Source: Phoronis ovalis
Taxonomy: Eukaryota; Phoronida; Phoronidae
Assembly (NCBI GenBank): GCA_028565635.1
Contig: JAOXYB010061701.1
Location: 1-10,622 of the forward strand
Length of the DNA: 10,622 nt
Direction of reading: 5' to 3'
The notes beneath the pieces were generated by a model, which was not told where the DNA came from, did not search any database, and saw only the letters and a list, made by a program, of their open reading frames with translations. A program made the translations under genes and the position numbers. Below, one piece after another: positions 1 through 7,533 of this stretch (position 1 is its first letter; every line of letters starts with the position of its first letter).

Positions 1-36
1 TATAAGAAATTTAAAAATCAGAATGGATCGATTTAC

Positions 37-245
37 CCATGCGGTATATATGCCCCTTCTGCTTTAACCACTATAACGTTCCAGCCATTTTTTACAATAC
101 TCGAGCACTGTTTTAGTTCAGATATCGTGATGATCCACTGTGATCCGTTACGTTGTTGTGAAACTGCAATTCTGTCGAAACTGGAAGTCTGTCTGCTACT
201 CGTAAGTTTCGCTATAGATAGCTTAAGGTCGAAATTGTTGGACAC
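37..245 (-). CDS. Putative exon 2 of a type II membrane protein gene (left-arm copy)
   Basis: Mirror copy of the exon at 9818-10026, with the same 69 codons. The acceptor lies at 246-247 and the donor at 35-36 as read on the minus strand. This copy sits at the window edge, so nothing downstream of its donor is visible beyond 34 intronic bases, and no third exon can be looked for on this side. If the palindrome is an artefact this copy does not exist in the genome. If it is real, it is half of a head-to-head pair whose transcription would run outward. See the right-arm entry for the protein description. Confidence 0.4.
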
Positions 246-588
246 CTGTAGAAGACTTTAAAAGTGAGATTTTTTTGTCTTAAAAATCATTCTCTATGAT
301 GCGGGACATTTCAACGGCTTTCAGTTTGGCCAAAGCTTTATTGATGGAATTTTATTAGCAAACATTATATTACCACAGCTGGGCATCTTTTTATGCTTTG
401 CAAAAGCTTATTTCCCTCAGGGTATATTTCTTCGCTGACTATTTCCCACAGGTTATATTTTTCAAAAAAAATCATTCACCAAAGGATGTATTTCTTGGAA
501 AAGAATTACGGTAGTTTCGTAAACGTTCACGTGTCATAATATGGAAGATTAACAATTGAAAATATCAAACCCCGAGGTAACAGCTTAC
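246..588 (-). other. Putative intron 1 (left-arm copy), containing ~31-bp degenerate repeats
   Basis: Mirror of 9475-9817. On the minus strand it begins gtaagc and ends with a pyrimidine-containing tract and cag. The degenerate tandem repeat inside it occupies 409-493. Apart from that repeat I see nothing else in this stretch. Confidence 0.35.
409..493. repeat. Degenerate ~31-bp tandem repeat, three units (left-arm copy)
   Basis: Mirror of 9570-9654. On this strand the units read as variants of tatttccctcagggtatattt. The unit next to the 409 end keeps a palindromic ccctcaggg-type centre, which decays in the others. Confidence 0.6.
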
Positions 589-750
589 TACTATTAGAAG
601 TATCATTACAGCACATAGCACCACTAGAACCGTCCTTTTTCGTGTCAACGTGCATCCATCCTTGCAGCCGCTGCTCACCATTCTGAAACCAAGGCGATGT
701 ACCGCATATGGATACCTTGAAATAAGAAAAGAATATTGGCCCTTCTCCAT
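589..750 (-). CDS. Putative exon 1 with signal anchor, type II membrane protein (left-arm copy)
   Basis: Mirror copy of 9313-9474 with an identical 54-residue translation: a basic cytoplasmic stretch followed by a hydrophobic segment. If splicing did not occur, the frame would run on to a stop at 565-567, giving 61 residues. The start codon at 748-750 (minus strand) has A at -3 and G at +4. Interpretation and doubts are given under the right-arm copy. Being identical to that copy, it offers no independent support for coding. Confidence 0.4.
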
Positions 751-1625
751 GTTATAAGAAAATCAAAAGCTTTGTGTAACAAATGGTCGGAAGCAAATGT
801 ATCGCACCGTACCCAGCATTATTCTTCACACGCATAGGCTCAGCCGAAAAACGTTACTCCGTTCTCCATATAATAGCTGTGTAGCCAAATGAGCCTTTTA
901 AACAAACCAAAAAGGAAACAACGGAATTGTGTATTGTGTAAACAGAAATAGAAACCTTACTTGTTAGCATGCTCGTGTAATCGGTAATTTACAGGCACGT
1001 AAACTTCTCATTGAACAGTTTTGTCCAGTCATTCGATCCAATTTTGTGAATAGGTAAGAATTAATTATATTAATTCCCATTATTTTTACTGTTTTTATAG
1101 TCGCAACTGTCAGTAGCCATGTTCAGTTTGATCATTAATTCCACCTCTATCAATTTATAATGTCATGTTCGTGAGGGTAATCTGATTATATGTTTATATA
1201 AAAAGATTTATTAGAGAGAGGCGAATTGCTTGCTGTTTACTACTAATCAACATATCACGTTGATGAATTAAACACTATGTTTGACAGCTAGAGTTTAAAT
1301 AGGATATTCTCCCGATTGCATCCTACGGCGCTGCTAGATTTTCTACCGTTAATCCTAGTCTGTGCTCAAACAATACTCTGATCCATAGGTCTTATAATTA
1401 CATATGCTTTATTTAACTACTTACTTTTCTTAATTCTGTAAGCAGTCTCTCTGATTGTTAGTACTATCTGCTTCACGACTACCCCGCTTAGCCTCGAATA
1501 CCGTAAACCGACTCAAAATTAGCCCAACCTGCTTCTTGGAATTATCTGTGTAAGCCCGGTAGTAAAAAAAATCAATATATTTAAACCTTTCTGATCCTGA
1601 TGTAGTCAGACTTATATAGACATAT
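751..1625. other. Non-coding stretch upstream of putative exon 1 (left arm)
   Basis: An AT-rich stretch of 875 bases (mirror 8438-9312) that would lie 5' of the putative gene. I see no convincing promoter element, RNA gene or transposon end. An open frame on the minus strand (1430-1690) overlaps it but looks fortuitous because it begins inside the 65-bp hairpin. Confidence 0.4.
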
Positions 1626-1690
1626 ATGGAATGTTTACGACATATAATCTTAGGTCTTAGACCTAAGATTATATGTCGTAAACATTCCAT
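1626..1690. repeat. 65-bp near-perfect hairpin (32-bp arms, 1-nt centre), left-arm copy
   Basis: Arm 1626-1657 (starting atggaatgtttacgac) is the exact reverse complement of 1659-1690, with the single base t at 1658 between them. Beyond one t/g mismatch the complementarity continues for three more bases (1622-1624 with 1692-1694). It is far too long and exact for chance. The best guess is a minimal fold-back MITE or a small fold-back duplication. A stem this exact with almost no loop is not a typical microRNA precursor. I see no clear target-site duplication. Confidence 0.9.
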
Positions 1691-2529
1691 GTATCATATT
1701 TTCCTTTTTAAAAACTCCAGGTGAAGAGACTTAATTCCGTAAAATTTAATGTAATCACCCCGAACCAACCTCTGTTCAACCCGGTTTGCCGATGAGTCGC
1801 GGTCAATTTCATATTTAAGTGTTGTGGGTGTTATAGCCCCGGGCCATTAGGAATCCCTGGAATATTTTCAAATCTGCTTGCTTAATGTCCTAGTAGTGAA
1901 AATAGAGAATAATGACTCTAGTATTCATAACTGTTTTGTTATCATCCCGCCTATCATAGATAACAGTCACATATAAACACACTTACTGATCCAGTGATTT
2001 CGATCCAGGTTCATATCCGGGGTTCATATATTTGTGCAGAAAACCAATATAGCATCTTATTATCACACATGTGTGATAGAGGCTGATTTTAATTTTCCTA
2101 GTAAATCGCGGATCGATAAATAATTAGCTATAATCACCCAACACACTAATGCTTGGACTAATTGGCACTCTCCAGAGAGATAAAGTTAATGCTATGTGAA
2201 AAGCCTCTATCCGCGCTTCATCAGCCAGTACTGTAGGTTACAATTACACTCTGTATCGATTTATAGTTTCTTATGTTAGACATCAATCACTGCTGGATGA
2301 CATGATTTAACTTTTAAATTGTAAACCATAAACTCACCTTAAATTTTGTATCTTGGTTTTAATTTCAGTGGATTAGTATGCTTTTCCATATAGTACATAT
2401 TTTATATCGTCTGCTGTCACTTGAAACTAGGATATATAAAATTCTTAGAGTTTTATATCATTATGTATTGAAATATATACCTACAATATATACATACTGT
2501 ATAGTGCAAGTCTATCTAAAATATATATA
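1691..2529. other. Non-coding AT-rich stretch between hairpin and tandem units (left arm)
   Basis: Holds one 18-bp perfect palindrome (2061-2078) and a somewhat GC-richer patch around 1750-1860. I see no open frame of note, no tRNA-like fold and no transposon end. The mirror is 7534-8372. Confidence 0.4.
2061..2078. repeat. 18-bp perfect palindrome (left-arm copy)
   Basis: TATCACACATGTGTGATA is fully self-complementary. It could be a dimeric transcription-factor site or simply a chance inverted repeat; nothing nearby decides this. Confidence 0.7.
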
Positions 2530-2597
2530 GAGGATTTCCTCCATGTGTCTATCTATATTACACATTGCGGATTTCTTCCGCACGTCTATCAATGTTA
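2530..2597. repeat. Two diverged 37-bp tandem units, each with a small hairpin (left-arm copy)
   Basis: Unit 1 (2530-2560) and unit 2 (2567-2597) align over 31 positions without a gap, with about 23 matches, at a 37-bp period. Each holds a 5-bp stem: gagga/tcctc with a 2-nt loop in unit 1, and gcgga/tccgc with a 5-nt loop in unit 2. The second stem arms are not at homologous positions, so this is not clean compensatory change. Confidence 0.6.
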
Positions 2598-2680
2598 TAG
2601 ATATATATTTAATAAATAACATAGGCATTAAGCCCTTGTGTTACAAAAGTAAACGGTGCAAGTGCAAAGATTAATAATAC

Positions 2681-2696
2681 ACATATATATATATGT

Positions 2697-2745
<49 letters not shown>

Positions 2746-2838
2746 CACCTATACATACATGTACACATAGACGTACATACGCACACATATATACATATAT
2801 CCATACACACATAATCCATATATACACATACATACATA
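2681..2838. repeat. Compound microsatellite: (TA)n, (AC)17, (CATA)-like tract (left-arm copy)
   Basis: A TA tract at 2683-2694 is followed by an uninterrupted (AC)17 at 2701-2734, a second TA tract to about 2746, then an irregular mosaic of acat, cata and caca units to 2838. The two overlapping cysteine/valine/tyrosine-rich open frames through this region are products of the repeat, not genes. Purine-pyrimidine alternation of this length can adopt Z-DNA or slipped structures. Confidence 0.95.
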
Positions 2839-3185
2839 GGTGCAGGTATAGGAATCAATTTACAACTATTTACATTATAAATCTAAAACCTAGACATTGG
2901 CATAGCATTAAACACATAGGCAGCAACACCCTTTATTAGATGCATATTATCTGAAGTCATAAAACTATGACATTTATCAAGAGTAGGATCTGTATGGTAA
3001 ATTTCTGGGATAAATTCATTTCGCAGTTTGTCATAAAGCGGACACACAAGATGTATATATCCTAGCCTGAAATAGACAACTTAATCGATAAAAAATGTAT
3101 CTCAACTAAAGAGAATTCCAACCAGGAAGTCTTGCTTACCGTGTGAATCCAAGCGCAAATTTATTTTTACATAAACTAAACTTTA
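2839..3185. other. Non-coding stretch (left arm)
   Basis: AT-rich sequence between the microsatellite and the first 15-bp direct repeat. I see no supported gene or element here. The mirror is 6878-7224. Confidence 0.35.
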
Positions 3186-3539
3186 TTATTAACCTTCAAA
3201 AATCGTGTTCACTGACCTAAATAGCATAACCTTAAAAATAAATTATCTTACCTTTAGCTTATACAATTCCTATCATAATATTTGTCTACTATGAGAAACC
3301 AACGTACCTTTTAATTTATTGCTTTCATTGTGTGTAGTATGCAGCCGTGGGTCATAGTGCACTATGAGAGACCAACGTACACAAATCAAACTGAACCAAA
3401 TACGGATGCTCTTGTTTATATCAATTTTATATGGCATAAGTACACCATTAGACTCCCTAGAAACGCCCAAGAACCAGTCCGTGATCCGATCAAAAAAATA
3501 ATATAACTATATGTAGCGTATTTCTTATTAACCTTCAAA
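3186..3539. repeat. 354-bp segment bounded by 15-bp direct repeats (left-arm copy)
   Basis: TTATTAACCTTCAAA occurs at 3186-3200 and again at 3525-3539, enclosing 324 bases. Fifteen-base duplications of this kind resemble target-site duplications left by LINE or SINE insertion, but I find neither a tRNA-like head nor a clear poly(A) tail inside. The segment also holds a 19/20 direct repeat pair and a 16-bp palindrome. It may be an old insertion or a coincidence. Confidence 0.35.
3288..3380. repeat. Pair of 20-bp direct repeats, 73 bp apart (left-arm copy)
   Basis: actatgagaaaccaacgtac (3288-3307) and actatgagagaccaacgtac (3361-3380) differ at one base. The second copy overlaps a 16-bp perfect palindrome, TCATAGTGCACTATGA, at 3352-3367. 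Confidence 0.75.
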
Positions 3540-3742
3540 GTGATAAAAACCTGCATGGGCAGTTACGTCCTTATGCATGTGCTGCTGGGTACGTCGTGTG
3601 CATGACCGAATCCATGTAAACGCAATTAATTTATGATCCATTTTCTTCTAGATATCCCCTATTGACATTTGTCAGGATTTATGGATATCATTATTATAAA
3701 TTAAATAATTGCTTAATGCCATCTGTTCTACTTTATAGTGAT
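3540..3742. other. Short non-coding stretch next to the MITE-like element (left arm)
   Basis: No gene or element seen. The mirror is 6321-6523. Confidence 0.35.
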
Positions 3743-3940
3743 GTTTAGCGTACATAAATTTAGTGTTCTCCACAAAAAACTTATACATGTTCAGGGCACC
3801 AATGAACTTTAGTACATACACCTTGTATTATTTATCAACATTTTATCTATCCATGTTTGGGGTTTACATAAATAATATCATTGGCCCTGGAATATGTATA
3901 CACCATTTTATGGGGAACACTTAAATTGTAACTATAAAAC
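3743..3940. mobile_element. MITE-like element with ~63-bp imperfect terminal inverted repeats (left-arm copy)
   Basis: The left end (3743-3805), containing aatttagtgttctccacaaa, aligns with the reverse complement of 3878-3940, containing aatttaagtgttccccataa. The blocks gtgttc-ccca-aaa, tatacat-ttc-aggg and ccaatga are conserved in order, with several substitutions and 1-3 base indels. The core between the arms is about 72 bases and has no coding capacity. This is the form of a non-autonomous DNA transposon or fold-back element. The outer ends and any target-site duplication are uncertain, and I cannot assign a superfamily. Confidence 0.65.
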
Positions 3941-3956
3941 GTGTTTTTAATTAAGT

Positions 3957-3969
3957 CGCCCCCTAGCGG
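3957..3969 (-). promoter_or_regulatory. CTCF-like core motif (left-arm copy)
   Basis: The minus strand reads CCGCTAGGGGGCG, which fits the known animal CTCF core CC[AG][CG][CT]AG[AG][GT]GGC[AG] at every position. It stands out in an AT-rich surrounding and lies 16 bases outside the MITE-like element. Similar GC-rich words also occur near the ends of animal short interspersed elements, so it may be a transposon relic rather than a bound insulator site. Confidence 0.3.
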
Positions 3970-4253
3970 TAATTAGTATTTGTAGCATTATCATAACACA
4001 TAATAATCTCACTACATAAATTTGGTAAAACGTTGATTTTTTCATTGAAAATTACTATTATTACGTGTTTTAAACGTCAAATATAAATTTAGTACACGTG
4101 GAGAAGCTAAAAATAAAATCGACAGTTTTTTCTGAAGGAAATGTTCAAGTGCAACGAAAGTTAATTTTCCCCCATTTTTTTATTACAAGTTCTACAGCAA
4201 AAAGAAATACCTCAAACGGAAGAAACATGATTCCCTTACCTGTAGTTTAAATG
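3970..4253. other. Non-coding stretch between CTCF-like motif and pol fragment (left arm)
   Basis: AT-rich sequence with scattered short repeats (acataaattt-like and acgtgtttt-like words). Neither protease nor gag similarity is visible upstream of the reverse transcriptase remnant, and I see no long terminal repeat. The mirror is 5810-6093. Confidence 0.35.
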
Positions 4254-5017
4254 TGGGTGGTGTTACGCTCCAAAAAAATTAATTGAATTGATATTGCGCA
4301 CAGTACACCTAAAATGTATAGTCTGTCTAGTCCGGAGACAAAACATAAAATTACATCGAATAGCAAGCAAGCGCTCAAAGCGACAGCACCTGGATTTTAT
4401 AGCTGTTACTGTGTCGGGCCAGTCCTCTACGATGAAAATGGCTTTTCAAACTCTCAGAGGGTTGTTTCAATTCAGAGTCATGCCGTTTGGTTTAGTAACT
4501 ACCAATGCAATATTCAGAAGACTTATGCGTAAACTTCTTATAAATATTGATAGTACAGACAATTGCATAGATGATAGTTATGTGTTCACCAAAGAGTTTC
4601 AGTATCATTTAAGTGTCCTACACAACCTCTTCATTTTAATAGGCTTAGGTCAGGAAAGTTGATAGCCGGCTAGACCTAGCAACATGTTTTATAGGTTTTG
4701 AAAACTTAGAATGTCTAGGACATTTAGCAGGAGATGAGAAGTTGAACTCTCTCCCTGAAAAAGTTAAAGCTATTGTGGAAGCTCCGAGAACATGTACTAA
4801 GAAACAGGTTAGGTCTTTTCTTGAAATGGTTGGTTGGTACAGGAAATGTATTCCTAATTCCCCTCTAGTTGCCTTACCGTTAATCTATTTAACTAAGAAA
4901 GGGTCACCTAATAAGATAACTTGGAGTGATAATAGAGAATCGGAATTGAAGTCACTGAAGGGAGCGTTAACAAAGTTTCCAGTGTTGAAACTGCCAAATT
5001 TAGGAGAACCATATATT
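4254..5017 (+). pseudogene. pol: Ty3/gypsy retrotransposon pol fragment: reverse transcriptase to start of RNase H linker, frameshifted (left-arm copy)
   Basis: Remnant of a Ty3/gypsy reverse transcriptase, which in an intact element copies RNA into cDNA. Visible in order: a WVVLRSKK stretch like the finger motif (about 4254); a palm start (about 4350-4400); FQFRVMPFGLV (4465-4497); the catalytic box as CIDDSYVF (4564-4587), with Cys where the family has Tyr or Phe; and the thumb/connection region with KVKAIVEAP and KKQVRSFLEMVGWYRK (about 4757-4849), ending at GEPYI (5017). The coding frame changes several times: the word like the family's GYWQ-PV box falls in another frame (about 4392-4440), and there is a shift at 4655-4665, where one frame stops at 4660-4662. 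RNase H, integrase, gag and LTRs are absent. The element is dead. The family call is firm; the exact clade is not determined. Confidence 0.9.
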
Positions 5018-5020
5018 TCG

Positions 5021-5042
5021 CTAAAATATATATATATTTTAG
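5021..5042. repeat. Axis of the giant palindrome: short AT-rich self-complementary core
   Basis: The axis falls between 5031 and 5032. The left half-site ctaaaatatat (5021-5031) is followed directly by its reverse complement atatattttag (5032-5042). An AT alternation like this can fold on itself and prime synthesis back along its own strand, so it is a natural fold-back point both in vivo and during library preparation. No recognisable adapter-like spacer separates the arms. In the left arm the Ty3/gypsy similarity ends at about 5017, just before this tract, so the tract may be a genomic TA repeat in which the turn-around happened. Confidence 0.9.
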
Positions 5043-5045
5043 CGA

Positions 5046-5809
5046 AATATATGGTTCTCCTAAATTTGGCAGTTTCAACACTGGAAACTTTGTTAACGCT
5101 CCCTTCAGTGACTTCAATTCCGATTCTCTATTATCACTCCAAGTTATCTTATTAGGTGACCCTTTCTTAGTTAAATAGATTAACGGTAAGGCAACTAGAG
5201 GGGAATTAGGAATACATTTCCTGTACCAACCAACCATTTCAAGAAAAGACCTAACCTGTTTCTTAGTACATGTTCTCGGAGCTTCCACAATAGCTTTAAC
5301 TTTTTCAGGGAGAGAGTTCAACTTCTCATCTCCTGCTAAATGTCCTAGACATTCTAAGTTTTCAAAACCTATAAAACATGTTGCTAGGTCTAGCCGGCTA
5401 TCAACTTTCCTGACCTAAGCCTATTAAAATGAAGAGGTTGTGTAGGACACTTAAATGATACTGAAACTCTTTGGTGAACACATAACTATCATCTATGCAA
5501 TTGTCTGTACTATCAATATTTATAAGAAGTTTACGCATAAGTCTTCTGAATATTGCATTGGTAGTTACTAAACCAAACGGCATGACTCTGAATTGAAACA
5601 ACCCTCTGAGAGTTTGAAAAGCCATTTTCATCGTAGAGGACTGGCCCGACACAGTAACAGCTATAAAATCCAGGTGCTGTCGCTTTGAGCGCTTGCTTGC
5701 TATTCGATGTAATTTTATGTTTTGTCTCCGGACTAGACAGACTATACATTTTAGGTGTACTGTGCGCAATATCAATTCAATTAATTTTTTTGGAGCGTAA
5801 CACCACCCA
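5046..5809 (-). pseudogene. pol: Ty3/gypsy retrotransposon pol fragment, frameshifted (right-arm copy)
   Basis: Exact mirror of 4254-5017 on the minus strand, with the same frameshifts, the same CIDD catalytic box (5488-5499 for the four residues) and the same end at GEPYI. Two independently decayed copies would not share every frameshift, so this is the same DNA read twice or duplicated very recently. If the window is collapsed to its true single locus, this is the one copy. It then lies in antisense orientation relative to the putative membrane-protein gene, far upstream of its first exon. Confidence 0.9.
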
Positions 5810-6093
5810 CATTTAAACTACAGGTAAGGGAATCATGTTTCTTCCGTTTGAGGTATTTCTTTTTGCTGTAGAACTTGTAATAAAAAAATGGGGGAAAATT
5901 AACTTTCGTTGCACTTGAACATTTCCTTCAGAAAAAACTGTCGATTTTATTTTTAGCTTCTCCACGTGTACTAAATTTATATTTGACGTTTAAAACACGT
6001 AATAATAGTAATTTTCAATGAAAAAATCAACGTTTTACCAAATTTATGTAGTGAGATTATTATGTGTTATGATAATGCTACAAATACTAATTA
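5810..6093. other. Non-coding stretch (right arm)
   Basis: Mirror of 3970-4253. No gene, LTR or RNA feature seen. Confidence 0.35.
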
Positions 6094-6106
6094 CCGCTAG
6101 GGGGCG
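6094..6106 (+). promoter_or_regulatory. CTCF-like core motif (right-arm copy)
   Basis: CCGCTAGGGGGCG on the + strand, the mirror of 3957-3969. In a real palindrome the two sites would form an inverted pair about 2.1 kb apart around the axis, pointing away from each other. As one locus it is a single candidate site. Confidence 0.3.
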
Positions 6107-6122
6107 ACTTAATTAAAAACAC

Positions 6123-6320
6123 GTTTTATAGTTACAATTTAAGTGTTCCCCATAAAATGGTGTATACATATTCCAGGGCCAATGATATTATTTATGTAAA
6201 CCCCAAACATGGATAGATAAAATGTTGATAAATAATACAAGGTGTATGTACTAAAGTTCATTGGTGCCCTGAACATGTATAAGTTTTTTGTGGAGAACAC
6301 TAAATTTATGTACGCTAAAC
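6123..6320. mobile_element. MITE-like element with imperfect terminal inverted repeats (right-arm copy)
   Basis: Mirror of 3743-3940. Arms lie at 6123-6185 and 6258-6320 with a roughly 72-base core. No coding capacity; superfamily not assigned. Confidence 0.65.
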
Positions 6321-6523
6321 ATCACTATAAAGTAGAACAGATGGCATTAAGCAATTATTTAATTTATAATAATGATATCCATAAATCCTGACAAATGTCA
6401 ATAGGGGATATCTAGAAGAAAATGGATCATAAATTAATTGCGTTTACATGGATTCGGTCATGCACACGACGTACCCAGCAGCACATGCATAAGGACGTAA
6501 CTGCCCATGCAGGTTTTTATCAC
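6321..6523. other. Short non-coding stretch (right arm)
   Basis: Mirror of 3540-3742. Nothing recognisable. Confidence 0.35.
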
Positions 6524-6877
6524 TTTGAAGGTTAATAAGAAATACGCTACATATAGTTATATTATTTTTTTGATCGGATCACGGACTGGTTCTTGGGCGT
6601 TTCTAGGGAGTCTAATGGTGTACTTATGCCATATAAAATTGATATAAACAAGAGCATCCGTATTTGGTTCAGTTTGATTTGTGTACGTTGGTCTCTCATA
6701 GTGCACTATGACCCACGGCTGCATACTACACACAATGAAAGCAATAAATTAAAAGGTACGTTGGTTTCTCATAGTAGACAAATATTATGATAGGAATTGT
6801 ATAAGCTAAAGGTAAGATAATTTATTTTTAAGGTTATGCTATTTAGGTCAGTGAACACGATTTTTGAAGGTTAATAA
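6524..6877. repeat. 354-bp segment bounded by 15-bp direct repeats (right-arm copy)
   Basis: TTTGAAGGTTAATAA at 6524-6538 and 6863-6877. It contains the 20-bp repeat pair (6683-6775) and the 16-bp palindrome (6696-6711). A 65-codon open frame at 6593-6790 lies inside it but has no recognisable features. Confidence 0.35.
6683..6775. repeat. Pair of 20-bp direct repeats, 73 bp apart (right-arm copy)
   Basis: gtacgttggtctctcatagt (6683-6702) and gtacgttggtttctcatagt (6756-6775), one mismatch. Mirror of 3288-3380. Confidence 0.75.
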
Positions 6878-7224
6878 TAAAGTTTAGTTTATGTAAAAAT
6901 AAATTTGCGCTTGGATTCACACGGTAAGCAAGACTTCCTGGTTGGAATTCTCTTTAGTTGAGATACATTTTTTATCGATTAAGTTGTCTATTTCAGGCTA
7001 GGATATATACATCTTGTGTGTCCGCTTTATGACAAACTGCGAAATGAATTTATCCCAGAAATTTACCATACAGATCCTACTCTTGATAAATGTCATAGTT
7101 TTATGACTTCAGATAATATGCATCTAATAAAGGGTGTTGCTGCCTATGTGTTTAATGCTATGCCAATGTCTAGGTTTTAGATTTATAATGTAAATAGTTG
7201 TAAATTGATTCCTATACCTGCACC
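6878..7224. other. Non-coding stretch (right arm)
   Basis: Mirror of 2839-3185. Nothing recognisable. Confidence 0.35.
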
Positions 7225-7317
7225 TATGTATGTATGTGTATATATGGATTATGTGTGTATGGATATATGTATATATGTGTGCGTATGTACGTCTATGTGT
7301 ACATGTATGTATAGGTG

Positions 7318-7366
<49 letters not shown>

Positions 7367-7382
7367 ACATATATATATATGT
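7225..7382. repeat. Compound microsatellite: irregular TATG tract, (GT)17, TA tracts (right-arm copy)
   Basis: The uninterrupted (GT)17 occupies 7329-7362, exactly 34 bases, the same length as (AC)17 in the other arm. The flanking TA tracts and the irregular tatg/tgta mosaic also match unit for unit. Open frames through it are repeat translations. Confidence 0.95.
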
Positions 7383-7465
7383 GTATTATTAATCTTTGCA
7401 CTTGCACCGTTTACTTTTGTAACACAAGGGCTTAATGCCTATGTTATTTATTAAATATATATCTA

Positions 7466-7533
7466 TAACATTGATAGACGTGCGGAAGAAATCCGCAATG
7501 TGTAATATAGATAGACACATGGAGGAAATCCTC
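7466..7533. repeat. Two diverged 37-bp tandem units with small hairpins (right-arm copy)
   Basis: Mirror of 2530-2597; units at 7466-7496 and 7503-7533. Confidence 0.6.

Noticed and set aside
1992-2030. ggttcatatcc resembling a tRNA/SINE B box (mirror 8034-8072)
   Set aside because: No A box at a suitable distance upstream and no cloverleaf fold.
2609-2858. Two overlapping 74-76 codon minus-strand frames rich in C, V, Y and I (mirrors 7205-7454)
   Set aside because: They are translations of the CA/TA/CATA microsatellite in two frames.
3273-3470. 65-codon frame on the minus strand (mirror 6593-6790)
   Set aside because: No motif, no start context of note, no splice or neighbour support; it overlaps a direct repeat pair and a palindrome.
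4314-4532. 72-codon frame over the pol fragment (mirror 5531-5749)
   Set aside because: Not a separate gene: its middle carries a frame-displaced piece of the same reverse transcriptase, the rest is out of frame.
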